Assembly: GCF_013426735.1 (NCBI RefSeq)
Contig: NZ_AP023272.1
Location: forward strand, 3,330,501-3,394,500
Length of the DNA stretch: 64,000 bases
Direction of reading: 5' to 3'
From: Agrobacterium vitis
Lineage (GTDB): Bacteria; Pseudomonadota; Alphaproteobacteria; Rhizobiales; Rhizobiaceae
Numbering within the stretch: the first letter of the stretch is position 1; the number at the start of each line of letters is the position of its first letter. Shown here in pieces: positions 27,148 through 35,864 of this stretch. The notes under the pieces are model-generated. The model was not told where the DNA came from. It did no database searches and worked only from the letters and a program-made list of their open reading frames with translations. Position numbers and translations under genes: made by a program.

Positions 27148-29091
27148 TCAGAATTCCGACCATTCCTGTTTGACGACGGCAGACGATGCACCTCCGCCGA
27201 AAGCCTTGCCGATCTTGGAGGCAAGAGCACGGGCGGGTGAGGCAATTGGACGCTGCGATGCGCTGGCAACTGCCGGATGTCCGGCAAATGATGACCTCCG
27301 GCCTGCAAGCTGGAACTGGCTGACAAGCGTCTTCAGACGGTTGGCTTCAGTGGCAAGAGCTGCAGCGGCGGCGGTCGATTGCTCGACCATGGCGGCGTTT
27401 TGCTGCGTCGTCTGGTCCATCTGGTTGACCGCCGAATTGACTTCGGCAAGACCGGTGGACTGTTCCCTTGCCGATGTGGCGATTGCCTCCATCAACTGGT
27501 TGATCTGGACCACGTGATCGCCGATCGATTTCAGGGCAAGACCGGTTTCCCGCACCAGCTTGACGCCGCTATCGACTTCCGAAGAGGAGTTCTGGATCAG
27601 ACCCTTGATTTCCTTGGCAGCCTGGGCAGACCGTTGCGCCAGTTCACGCACTTCCTGGGCGACAACCGCAAAGCCCTTACCGGCTTCACCGGCACGCGCT
27701 GCTTCGACACCGGCATTCAATGCCAGAAGATTGGTCTGGAAAGCGATTTCATCGATCACGCCGATGATGTTGGAAATCTGCTGCGAGCTTTCCTCGATCC
27801 GCTTCATGGCGTTTTCGGCTTGATTGACGACTTCCGACGACCGCACGGCGTTCTGGTTGGCGGTAATCGCCACAGAGCGGGCTTCTTCCGTGCGCTGCGA
27901 GGAATTGGTCACATTGACGGTGATCTGGTCGAGGGCCGCCGCTGTTTCTTCCAGGGCAGCTGCCTGCTGCTCGGTCCGCTTGGACAGATCATTCGTGCCA
28001 TCGGCAATTTCACGGGTGCCGTTTTCCATGCCTTCGACGGTCTGGAGCACGGAGCCGAGCGTCGTTCCAAGCTGCTCCAGCGAAGCGTTGAAATCCTGGC
28101 GCAGCGATTCATATTCAGCCGCGAAAGCATCGTTGAGCTGGAAGGATACATCGCCCTGTGCCAGGCGTTTCAAGCCTTCGCCAAGGGTCTGCGTTGCAAA
28201 TCGCAGATTGGCCGCTTCCTGCTCGGCACGCTGTTGATGGGCAGCCTGGGTCTGTGCCGTTTGCTGGCGGTTGACCGTTGCTTGCTCTTCCAACTCGCGA
28301 TTGGCAATGGCGTTCTTGCGGAACACTTCAACCGCATCCGCCATATGACCAACTTCGTCGCGGCGGCCAATGCCGGGGATGTCGATTGCCGTTTCACCAG
28401 TTGCAAGGCTGCGCATTGACGCCGTGATCCGGGTCAACGGCGCAATCATGCCCTTGTTGAGGAGAAGAAGCGACAAACCAATTAGCAAGACAAGTGTACC
28501 GCTGCCCAGCAGAATATTGCGGCGGGCATCATAGGCGGCGGCGTCAGCTGCTTTCTGACGCGCGCTGAGAAGCGCGCTTTCTTCATCAGCAATTTCCTTG
28601 GCCTTGGCGCGAATGCCATCCATATAGGTCTTGCCCGCACCGGAAATCTCCAACTGGCGGCCCTGATCGCGGCTCGCCGGGTCTTTCGCAAGGGCAAGCT
28701 CCTTGGCAACGACTTTCGTCTGCCAATCCTGAACCATCGCATCGAGATCGGCGAGACGCTTCTGCTGGACCTGATTGTCAGATGTCAGGCTGCGAACAGC
28801 TGCATAGGCATCAGTATAATTCTTTAAGCCAGCCTTTTGCGGATCGAGAAATTTCTCATCAGCTTCCGACAGAAGATAAGCGCGAATACCGGTTTCCTGA
28901 TTGACCATCGACGCGACGATGGCATCCATTTTTTGCAGCACTTGATAAGTGTGCTCAGTCCATCCAGACGATTGCTCCTGATTGGAGAGCGAACGCCAGC
29001 TGACCGCATTCACAACAAGACTAACAGTAAGCAAGATTACAAATGTCAGTCCAATTTTTGCTACGATCCGTATATTATCCAGAATTTTCAT
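27148..29091 (-). CDS. Methyl-accepting chemotaxis protein with CHASE3-like sensor and EWSEF tail
   Basis: 647 residues. Transmembrane helix 1 lies at about 12-31. A mostly helical periplasmic domain follows (about 35-190; VNQETGIRAYLLSEADEKFLDP is CHASE3-like). TM2 is at about 193-212, then a HAMP region with ITASMRSLATGE. The signalling domain has the hairpin-tip sequence [41 protein letters not shown]. The last five residues, EWSEF, form a CheR/CheB docking pentapeptide. It should feed the Che pathway controlling flagella. The ligand is unknown. It is encoded on the opposite strand to dxs, sharing the terminator at 27077. It is closely related to the receptor at 30171. Confidence 0.93.
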   Translation of the reverse strand: MKILDNIRIVAKIGLTFVILLTVSLVVNAVSWRSLSNQEQSSGWTEHTYQVLQKMDAIVASMVNQETGIRAYLLSEADEKFLDPQKAGLKNYTDAYAAVRSLTSDNQVQQKRLADLDAMVQDWQTKVVAKELALAKDPASRDQGRQLEISGAGKTYMDGIRAKAKEIADEESALLSARQKAADAAAYDARRNILLGSGTLVLLIGLSLLLLNKGMIAPLTRITASMRSLATGETAIDIPGIGRRDEVGHMADAVEVFRKNAIANRELEEQATVNRQQTAQTQAAHQQRAEQEAANLRFATQTLGEGLKRLAQGDVSFQLNDAFAAEYESLRQDFNASLEQLGTTLGSVLQTVEGMENGTREIADGTNDLSKRTEQQAAALEETAAALDQITVNVTNSSQRTEEARSVAITANQNAVRSSEVVNQAENAMKRIEESSQQISNIIGVIDEIAFQTNLLALNAGVEAARAGEAGKGFAVVAQEVRELAQRSAQAAKEIKGLIQNSSSEVDSGVKLVRETGLALKSIGDHVVQINQLMEAIATSAREQSTGLAEVNSAVNQMDQTTQQNAAMVEQSTAAAAALATEANRLKTLVSQFQLAGRRSSFAGHPAVASASQRPIASPARALASKIGKAFGGGASSAVVKQEWSEF

Positions 29092-29670
29092 CGTCCAGTT
29101 CCCTCATTCGCGAACTTGAAGAGATGAATCCTTTCAAGAGGCGAGCCGTTGCTATCTCAAAACATGATTAATTCGGCGACAGTCCAGCATCATGCCGGGA
29201 TAAACACAATCCTGGGAACCCCCTCCCTTGATTGCAACTCGTCACTCGGTTTTTTGTTTTATTGTATATGCATTAAAAAATCTATAAGAACATAAATACA
29301 TTCGCCTTCTCAAGAAGCACAACCTTTAAACATTGAAGAAAATACATATGAATATTCCTAGTATATAATCTACCTAGGCGCGAATAACGGTTTTTGTTTT
29401 AATTTTTAAATATGTCGTATTCCTTATACATGAAACATATTTACAGCATCCACAAGTTGAAACACAAAATCTTATTCCCAACGTAATATTTCTTCTCGCT
29501 CATTTAGTTGCTTTCGCCTTTTGGTAGGTTTTTGACAAAACGCAATTTTATGCTGCTTGCGTCGATGCGCATTAAGCCACTTACAATTTGCATTTTTGAC
29601 CAGCAAATAATTGGAATCATTTTAAAAACACGCTGGAAATTGAGAGAGTGATCCTATCCCTGCAAAATTG

Positions 29671-29690
29671 ACGCCTCTCAAAAGAGGCGT
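29671..29690 (-). terminator. Hairpin in the AT-rich spacer, terminator-like on the reverse strand
   Basis: Perfect 8-base stem ACGCCTCT / AGAGGCGT with loop CAAA. On the reverse strand it is followed by CAATTTTGC. No obvious gene ends into it, so it may terminate a read-through transcript or mark a remnant or small RNA. Confidence 0.45.
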
Positions 29691-29940
29691 GTTACAAGTA
29701 TCGATGTGAAAAATGCTTACACTCCTGGGTGACAGGCAAAGGCTTTTCATCGTCGAAGCCAAGGAAAAGCCCTTCGCCATCAACTCCCGACTGTAAAATG
29801 ATAGCGAAGATTTCAAACCTTCAATGCCGGTGATTTTCTCGGTGGCAATTGCGGTGGCTCGACCGCATTGGCTGCGCCGCTCAACGCTGCGTTGAACCAA
29901 GCTGAAAGGAGAAAGAGCCGCCGCGTTTCGGGCTTTCCCT

Positions 29941-30075
29941 CCACCTTCTCATATCAAGGCGCTGACATGCTGACGCATCCTCGCCTTGAAGGCATTGCAA
30001 ATATCTCAAATGCTTGCACCGCTTGAGATATTTGCAAAAGGAATACGAAGAGTCATCTTCAATGACTCTTCGTAT
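29941..30075 (-). repeat. Intergenic palindromic repeat family 1, copy D (full length, reversed)
   Basis: The best-preserved copy. One module is a perfect 15-base hairpin, TTGCAAATATCTCAA (29995-30009) with TTGAGATATTTGCAA (30023-30037). The other is a perfect 14-base hairpin, ATACGAAGAGTCAT (30043-30056) with ATGACTCTTCGTAT (30062-30075). Read on the reverse strand, it matches copy C in order and spacing. Confidence 0.85.
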
Positions 30076-30170
30076 AAGAGTGGCGGGGAGGTTGAACTCG
30101 TCATCCTCTGTCTTTTGGGTTCAGTTTGTCTCTTCGGGAAACGTGGGGCCTATTTTTCCTAAGACAAATT

Positions 30171-32120
30171 CTAGAATTCCGACCATTCCTGTTTGACGGA
30201 GGCTGCCGCTGTGCCGCCCCCAAAGGCCTTGCCGAGCTTGGAAACAAGCGAGCGAGCCGGAGAGGAAACCGGACGCTGCGATGCAGCACTCGAGACAGGA
30301 TGAGCCGGACCCGCCGAGGCGGTATATTGGGCCATGCCCGGGCCATCCTCCAGCTTGAACTGGCGCAACAGATCCATCAGCGCATCGGCCTCCGTGGCGA
30401 GCGTATGGCTGGCTGCGGTCTGTTCTTCCACCATGGCGGCGTTTTGCTGTGTGCCCTTGTCCATGTCGGTAACAGCCGTGTTGATCTCCGAGAGGCCAGT
30501 TGATTGCTCACGCGAAGCGGTGACGATGGCGGCAATATTTTCGCTGATGTGCTGGACGGCGGTGACGATCTGCTCCAGTTCACGGCCAGTCTCACCGACC
30601 AGCGACACGCCTGCCCCCACCTGGGCGGAGGATGCGCTGATCAAAACCTTGATTTCCTTGGCGGCCTTGGCAGAGCGCTCGGCCAGGGCCCGCACTTCCT
30701 GTGCTACCACAGCAAATCCCTTACCTGCATCGCCGGCGCGGGCCGCTTCCACTCCGGCATTCAGCGCCAGAAGATTGGTCTGGAAGGCAATATCCTCGAT
30801 GACGCCGATGATATTGCCGATTTCGCCGGAAGATTTCTCGATCTCGGTCATGGCAGCCACGGCGTTTCTCACCACCTGGCCGGAGCGTTCAGCACCGGTG
30901 CGGGTGGTGGCCACCAGCTGGCCGACATCTTCGGCACGCCGTGCGCTGTCTTTCACCGTGCGGGTGACCTGTTCGAGGGCGGCTGCAGTTTCCTCGACAG
31001 AGGCCGCCTGTTGCTCGGTCCGCTTGGCCAAATCGTCGGCCGACGCACGGATTTCCGCCGCCCCGGCATTAATCGCCTGGGCATTGGCGCCCACCGTTTT
31101 CAGTGCGGCCTGCAACTTGGCAAGGGATTCGTTGAAATTCACCCGCAGCCCATCCAGCCGCTCGACAAAAGGTACCGTAAGACGATGGGCGACATTGCCA
31201 TTGGCGAGCGCCGAAAGGCCTTCCGCCAATTGCACGACGACGAAGGAAATCTCGTCGGCTTCCTGCTGCTTCTGGGCCTGGGCGGCCTGCTGCTCATCCT
31301 CGGAGCGGCGGCGCATGCTATCGGCTTCCTGGGTCAGGCGCAGTTTTTCAATCGCCGCATCCTTGAAGACCAAAACGGCCTTTGCCATCCGGCCAACCTC
31401 ATCGCCCCGGTTGATGGCGGGGACATCGACGCCGTGGTCGCCGGACGCCAGTTTGCTCATCGCGACAGTCATACCGGTGATCGGGTTGACGATAGAACGC
31501 GCCAGAAGCCAGATCAGCAGGACAGCCAAGCCACCGGCCAGCGCGCAGCCGGCCAGCAGCGCCAGTTCAAGACGCGACTGCGCATCGCGCTGGATTCCTC
31601 TTTGCTCGTTGCCCATCGCCACCACCACGGTCTTTGCCTTGGCGGCAGCATCGCGAAACGCATCCAACTCGCCTTTCGACGCATAGAGACGGGTGACCTC
31701 TTCCACCGTCTTCCCGCCCTTACGGGCTTCCAGCTGCGGCAAGACCAATTGCGTGTGAAATCTGTCAGCCGCCGTCTTGATATCGTCCAGCATGGACTGA
31801 ACGGCCTGATGACCGACAGCGGCAGCGCGGGCCTCATCCAGGGATTTCAGCATTTTATCGCGGCTGTCGAAGACGGCCTTATAGGTGCTGTCGGACCCCA
31901 ATAGCAGATAGCCCCGTTGATTGACCGCCTCTTCCAGCATCGCCTGGAGCGTCAAATCCAGCGCATAACCGACCTGTTCGATCTGAGCATGTTCCTCAAG
32001 CGCCGCCTTGACCTGCCGACCCTGGAGAAAAACGACAGCAGAAGCAATGAAGCACCCCGCCATGATCGCGACGAAGGTCAGGTAGAGCTTTTTGCTGAGG
32101 GACAAATCCTGAAAAGACAT
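30171..32120 (-). CDS. Methyl-accepting chemotaxis protein with CHASE3-like sensor and EWSEF tail (second copy)
   Basis: 649 residues. TM1 lies at about 13-34, a helical periplasmic domain at about 35-185 ([15 protein letters not shown] is CHASE3-like), TM2 at about 190-208, HAMP at about 210-262, and a second HAMP-like linker is possible. The MA signalling domain carries [45 protein letters not shown]. It ends in KQEWSEF, the same methylation-enzyme tether as the receptor at 27148. The two share C-termini (KAFGGG...KQEWSEF) but differ in the sensor, consistent with duplication followed by sensor divergence. The ligand is unknown. Confidence 0.93.
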   Translation of the reverse strand: MSFQDLSLSKKLYLTFVAIMAGCFIASAVVFLQGRQVKAALEEHAQIEQVGYALDLTLQAMLEEAVNQRGYLLLGSDSTYKAVFDSRDKMLKSLDEARAAAVGHQAVQSMLDDIKTAADRFHTQLVLPQLEARKGGKTVEEVTRLYASKGELDAFRDAAAKAKTVVVAMGNEQRGIQRDAQSRLELALLAGCALAGGLAVLLIWLLARSIVNPITGMTVAMSKLASGDHGVDVPAINRGDEVGRMAKAVLVFKDAAIEKLRLTQEADSMRRRSEDEQQAAQAQKQQEADEISFVVVQLAEGLSALANGNVAHRLTVPFVERLDGLRVNFNESLAKLQAALKTVGANAQAINAGAAEIRASADDLAKRTEQQAASVEETAAALEQVTRTVKDSARRAEDVGQLVATTRTGAERSGQVVRNAVAAMTEIEKSSGEIGNIIGVIEDIAFQTNLLALNAGVEAARAGDAGKGFAVVAQEVRALAERSAKAAKEIKVLISASSAQVGAGVSLVGETGRELEQIVTAVQHISENIAAIVTASREQSTGLSEINTAVTDMDKGTQQNAAMVEEQTAASHTLATEADALMDLLRQFKLEDGPGMAQYTASAGPAHPVSSAASQRPVSSPARSLVSKLGKAFGGGTAAASVKQEWSEF

Positions 32121-32616
32121 GGGGGCCTGCTTCCTATTCTCACTGCATTTGGGCGGCAGCGATTGCCACGCGCCATATGAAAGCCCGATACTCAGGTAGG
32201 AAACGTCACAAAGCCGCGAAAAAGCGATCCAAACCCATCTGGCGTGGATGTCACGATCCGGCTATTCGGCGTCGTCCTTGCCAAGACCTTTTCAGGCCTC
32301 GGAGACCATCCCTGGCTTTCATTCGAGGCGAGTATTGCCGCAGTGGGTCTAAAAAAGTGTTACAGCTGTACCGTGAATAAGCACATGTACACATTTGACC
32401 GCAAATTCCGAACTGCGAGCCTGTGTAGATTTGACGAGTGTCAAAACCACCTGTCCGAAAGTATGAGAGTAAGCCGCCTGCCCCTGTCCGAGCCTTGACC
32501 AATTGCCGCAGTTTTCCTCTTATCGGACGCGGAAAGCGATGGCGGCGATCCTACGACCTAGCCTGACAAGGGCAAGAGACTTGCAAGTCGCAGCGGAAAC
32601 CGTCATTGACGGGGGT
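32121..32616. other. Intergenic region upstream of tlyA, no gene seen
   Basis: 496 bases between the divergent chemoreceptor gene and tlyA. Short frames here lack support. Both promoters must lie within it. No hairpin or repeat stood out before the tandem repeat inside tlyA. Confidence 0.6.
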
Positions 32617-33423
32617 ATGACCCAATCGCCAAGCCCCCAATCGCCAAGCCCCCAATCGTTGGAACCCCAACGTCTCGACCAGTTGCTGGTTGCTCTCAAT
32701 CTTTTCGCCAGCCGCTCGCGCGCCCGCGATGCCGTACAGCGTGGCGGTGTCAAGGTGAATGGCCGCACTGTGACCAAGCCAAGCTTGACCTTCTCCCCTG
32801 ATGTGACGATCGAAATCGACGATCCGGCCCAGGATTACGTGTCACGCGCCGCGCTGAAGCTGGTGGCTGGCCTCGACCACTTCAAGCTCGACCCCAAGGG
32901 CCATATCTGTCTTGATGTCGGTGCGTCCACCGGCGGCTTTACCGAAGTGCTGCTGCATCGCGGCGCAGCGCATGTGATTGCCATTGATGTCGGCCATGAA
33001 CAGTTTCATTCCCGGCTGGAAAGTGATCCCCGCACCACCAATATCGAAGGGCTGAATGCGCGCTATCTGGAGCCGGAGGATATCGGCAATCAGGAATTTA
33101 CCTTCCTGGTCTCCGACGTGTCGTTCATTTCGCTGAAACTGGCCCTGGTGCCTGCTCTCGAAATGGCCGAGCCCGGCAGCCATTGCCTGCTGCTGGTCAA
33201 GCCGCAATTTGAGGCGGGCCGCGAGGCCATCAGCAAGGCAGGTCTCCTCAAGGAGCCGGAAACCGCGCCGCTTGTGGCCGCCGAGCTGGAACGCTGGTTG
33301 AGCAAAGACATGGGCTGGACAAGCCTTGGCATGATCCCCTCGCCGATTGCCGGTGGCGATGGCAATGTGGAATTCCTGCTGGCAGGGCGAAAGCCTGAAG
33401 AACAGCCTGAGGATGCAGAATGA
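32617..33423 (+). CDS. tlyA: TlyA-family rRNA 2'-O-methyltransferase / putative hemolysin
   Basis: 268 residues from the ATG at 32617; the frame is open to 32503. An S4 RNA-binding domain (RLDQLLVALNLFASRSRARDAVQRGGVKVNG) is followed by an FtsJ-type Rossmann methyltransferase domain with CLDVGASTGGFTEVLL (SAM site) and a conserved KPQFEAGRE. TlyA methylates ribose in 16S and 23S rRNA. The N-terminus contains a 15-base tandem repeat (32621-32660) coding SPSPQ units, an unusual low-complexity lead. The stop overlaps the next start (ATGA), so the pair is cotranslated. Confidence 0.92.
   Translation: MTQSPSPQSPSPQSLEPQRLDQLLVALNLFASRSRARDAVQRGGVKVNGRTVTKPSLTFSPDVTIEIDDPAQDYVSRAALKLVAGLDHFKLDPKGHICLDVGASTGGFTEVLLHRGAAHVIAIDVGHEQFHSRLESDPRTTNIEGLNARYLEPEDIGNQEFTFLVSDVSFISLKLALVPALEMAEPGSHCLLLVKPQFEAGREAISKAGLLKEPETAPLVAAELERWLSKDMGWTSLGMIPSPIAGGDGNVEFLLAGRKPEEQPEDAE
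32621..32660 (+). repeat. 15-base tandem repeat in the tlyA N-terminus
   Basis: About 2.6 copies of CCCAATCGCCAAGCC in frame, coding repeated Gln-Ser-Pro-Ser-Pro. The unit is a multiple of three, so copy-number change would not shift the frame. Confidence 0.85.
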
Positions 33424-34676
33424 GCACCGAGACACTGACGATCAACAGCCTCGGCGCCCAGGGCGATGGCATTGCCAATGGCGCAGACGGCCCGGTCTAT
33501 GTACCCTTTTCCTTGCCCGGCGAGCGGGTGGCGGTCGCCCGCGTCAAGGACCAAGGCACGATCATGTCGATTGCGTCGGCCTCGCCGGAGCGGATCGAGC
33601 CGGTCTGTCGGCATTTCGGCCCTGACGGGGTCGGCGGCACCTGCGGCGGCTGTTCGCTCCAGCATATGGAAAAATCCGCCTATAATGAATTCAAGCGCTC
33701 GACGCTGATTGCGGCGCTGAAATCCAAGGGCATCGAGACCGAGGTGAACCCTCTGGTCGAAGCCTTTCCCGGCGAACGGCGGCGGCTGGTGTTCACGGCC
33801 CGCAAGCGCGAAAAGGGCCTGTTGATCGGCTTCAACCAGGCCGCATCCCGCCATATTGTCGAATTGGAAGAATGTCCCGTCACATCCGCGGGCATTCTTG
33901 CCCGGCTGGATGACCTGCGCGCCATCGGAGCGGCGATTGCCACCGGATCGGATCATTTCCGCATGACCGTGACGGAAACCACCACCGGGCTGGACGTGTC
34001 GCTTGACGGCGTGCGGGGCGGCCTGCCGGACCGCGAGCGCCGCGCGATTACCGAAGTGGTGTTGAAAATGCGCGGCGTGGCCCGCGTTTCCGTCAATGGC
34101 GAAATCGTCATCGAGCCGCATAAACCGATGCTGGATTTCGGCGGGGCGCTGGTCGCCATGCCGCCTGGAACCTTTACCCAGGCGACCCGCCAGGCCGAAG
34201 ACGCCATGACTGCCCTGGTGCTCGACCATGTCGGCAAAGCCAAGCGGGTGGCGGATCTGTTTTGCGGGATCGGCACGTTTGCCCTGCGATTGGCCCGTCA
34301 GGCCCAGGTTCTCGCCGTCGAATCCGATGAAAAGGCGGTGAAAGCGCTGGATCTGGCGGCTCGCAACACCAAGGGTTTAAAACCGATCAAGGCCGAAAAG
34401 CGCGATCTGTTCCGCCGCCCGCTGATGGTTTCGGAACTGAAGGGGCTGGATGCCGTGGTCTTCGACCCGCCACGGGCCGGAGCCGAGGAACAGTGCGCGG
34501 AACTCGCCCGCTCCCAGGTGAAAACCATCGTTGCCGTCAGCTGCAATGCATTGACGCTGGCCCGCGACCTGTCGATCCTGATGGCTGGCGGCTACCGCAT
34601 TACGGCTGTGACGCCCATCGACCAATTCCTCTGGTCGCCGCATGTCGAGGTGGTGGTGGCTCTGACGAAGGGCTGA
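33420..34676 (+). CDS. RumA/TrmA-family RNA (uracil-5-)-methyltransferase
   Basis: 418 residues. An N-terminal TRAM-like region (residues 1-60; LGAQGDGIANGADGPVYVPF) precedes a cysteine cluster, CRHFG...GGTCGGCSLQH, that fits a [4Fe-4S] site. The SAM domain shows VADLFCGIGTFALRLA and VFDPPRAGAEEQC. The catalytic cysteine lies in VAVSCNALTLARDL near the C-terminus. It methylates uracil C5 in 23S rRNA or tRNA; the exact site is not predictable. It overlaps tlyA by four bases. Confidence 0.92.
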   Translation: MSTETLTINSLGAQGDGIANGADGPVYVPFSLPGERVAVARVKDQGTIMSIASASPERIEPVCRHFGPDGVGGTCGGCSLQHMEKSAYNEFKRSTLIAALKSKGIETEVNPLVEAFPGERRRLVFTARKREKGLLIGFNQAASRHIVELEECPVTSAGILARLDDLRAIGAAIATGSDHFRMTVTETTTGLDVSLDGVRGGLPDRERRAITEVVLKMRGVARVSVNGEIVIEPHKPMLDFGGALVAMPPGTFTQATRQAEDAMTALVLDHVGKAKRVADLFCGIGTFALRLARQAQVLAVESDEKAVKALDLAARNTKGLKPIKAEKRDLFRRPLMVSELKGLDAVVFDPPRAGAEEQCAELARSQVKTIVAVSCNALTLARDLSILMAGGYRITAVTPIDQFLWSPHVEVVVALTKG

Positions 34677-34695
34677 CAGTCTTCCTCCGATGAAT

Positions 34696-35016
34696 TCAAT
34701 ACTGCCGCAGCTTGCCGCTGCCAACCACATTGGCGCAGCGGCAGCTCTCCCCGACCCGGCCCGGACTGGCGGGGCAGGAATAGCGACCAGCACCCGCATC
34801 GCTGGCCGGTGGCTTGATGATGCACACATAACGCGGCGGACGGACATTGCCACCCTGCTGCGGAAGATTGCGGTTGATCGTATCCGGCTGCGCCTGAGCA
34901 AGCTGAATGAGAGGCGGTCCGGAAAGCCGGTCATCGGCAGAGGCTTGCGGAACGGCTATGCCCGTCCCCATCAGCAAAAGGATGGTTACCGCCCGGATTA
35001 TCATTGCGAAACGCAT
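34696..35016 (-). CDS. Small secreted protein with C-terminal cysteines
   Basis: 106 residues from the ATG at 35016. Residues 1-27 form a signal peptide (FAMIIRAVTILLLMGTGIAVPQASA). The mature C-terminus has four cysteines (YVCIIKPP, YSCPAS, ESCRCANV) suggesting two disulfides in the periplasm. It is convergent with the RNA methyltransferase. It resembles small conserved Rhizobiaceae proteins of unknown role. Confidence 0.68.
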   Translation of the reverse strand: MRFAMIIRAVTILLLMGTGIAVPQASADDRLSGPPLIQLAQAQPDTINRNLPQQGGNVRPPRYVCIIKPPASDAGAGRYSCPASPGRVGESCRCANVVGSGKLRQY

Positions 35017-35054
35017 TGTCTTTATCCTTCCCACATCCATATCGATGACCTTTT

Positions 35055-35076
35055 ATACGAAGGTCGTTGAAAATGC
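35055..35076 (+). repeat. Possible solo end of repeat family 1 (copy E)
   Basis: ATACGAAGGTCGTTGAAAAT followed by GCG matches the left end of copies C and D-reverse. Only this end is present, and the neighbouring bases also form GACCTT ... AAGGTC. Confidence 0.4.
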
Positions 35077-35102
35077 GTTGATGCAGGCGGGGTTCCCGAC
35101 AA

Positions 35103-35861
35103 TCACTTGCGCGCCAGAAATGCCTCGAACGCCGCCCGTGCCTCGGCGCTTTTCAGTTGGGCAGCAAAATGGGCCAGTTCTTCGTCCAGGCGGGCCAGAA
35201 CTAGGCTGCGGTCGCCGCGCAGCAGGTCTCTGGCTATTTTCAGGGCCTGAGGCGGCTTTTTGGCAAGGTTTGCGGCGAGCGCCAGGGTTTCGCGCTCGAC
35301 TGCATCCGGCTCAACCACTTTCCAGATCAACCCGGCCTCGCGCGCTTGCTCGGCTGAAAACCCTTCCCCCAGCGCCAGAAGCGCGAAAGCGCGCTGGTGG
35401 CCCATGGCAAGTGGCGCAAGCAGGCTGGAAGCCGCTTCCGGCACCAGCGCCAGATCGACGAACGGCGTCTTGAACAGGCTGCGGCTGGAGGCAATCGTCA
35501 GGTCGCAATGCATGTTGAGGGTGGTGCCGATGCCGATGGCCAGACCATCGACGCCGGATACCAGCGGCTTTTCCGTCGCCACCAAAGCCCGCAGCACGAG
35601 AGCGGCCGCCGGAAGTTTGCTTCCGTCCGACAGGGCATAGGCTAGGAAATCCCCCATGTCATTGCCTGCGGTAAAACAGCCTTCGGTTCCAAGAAACGCG
35701 ACGACACGCACCGTGTCATCGGCCTGCGCCTCATTCAGGGCGGCGGTGATGCTGTGATACATCGCCTCGGTAATGGCATTTTTCTTATCCGGTCGATTGA
35801 AGCGGATGACCAGCACGCCGGGATGGGTTTCGGGCCGCTCGACAAGGATATGCTCGCTCAT
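35103..35861 (-). CDS. Enoyl-CoA hydratase/isomerase family protein
   Basis: 252 residues of the crotonase fold. The oxyanion-hole segments are present: GNDMGDFL near residue 65 and VDGLAIGIGTTLNMHCDLTIASS near 105. DLALVPEAASSLLAPLAMGHQRA resembles the second catalytic region, and its Glu is in LVPEAAS. It hydrates or isomerises enoyl-CoA in beta-oxidation or acyl-CoA catabolism. It starts 3 bases after the acyl-CoA dehydrogenase stop on the same strand, so the two are a probable operon. Confidence 0.9.
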   Translation of the reverse strand: MSEHILVERPETHPGVLVIRFNRPDKKNAITEAMYHSITAALNEAQADDTVRVVAFLGTEGCFTAGNDMGDFLAYALSDGSKLPAAALVLRALVATEKPLVSGVDGLAIGIGTTLNMHCDLTIASSRSLFKTPFVDLALVPEAASSLLAPLAMGHQRAFALLALGEGFSAEQAREAGLIWKVVEPDAVERETLALAANLAKKPPQALKIARDLLRGDRSLVLARLDEELAHFAAQLKSAEARAAFEAFLARK

Positions 35862-35864
35862 GAT

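Larger units (their letters stand above)
29092..30170. other. Long AT-rich intergenic region between two chemoreceptor genes
   Basis: 1079 bases with no convincing gene. The stretch 29230-29640 is strikingly AT-rich compared with the rest of the window. A 92-residue reverse frame (29622-29900) has no ribosome site or recognisable domain. A hairpin at 29671-29690 and repeat copy D at 29941-30075 are annotated separately. Confidence 0.65.

Noticed and set aside
27379..28419. A 346-residue forward frame opposite the chemoreceptor gene (and similar frames at 30334-31686, 41659-42903 and 55057-56283).
   Set aside because: They lie antisense to genes with clear domains, have no ribosome site and no recognisable family. 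They are shadows of GC-rich codon use.
29622..29900. A 92-residue reverse frame in the AT-rich spacer between the chemoreceptors.
   Set aside because: No ribosome site, no domain and no support from neighbours. A terminator-like hairpin lies inside it.
32621..32660. CRISPR-like array.
   Set aside because: Units are 15 bases with no spacers and lie inside a coding frame. No cas gene occurs anywhere in the window.
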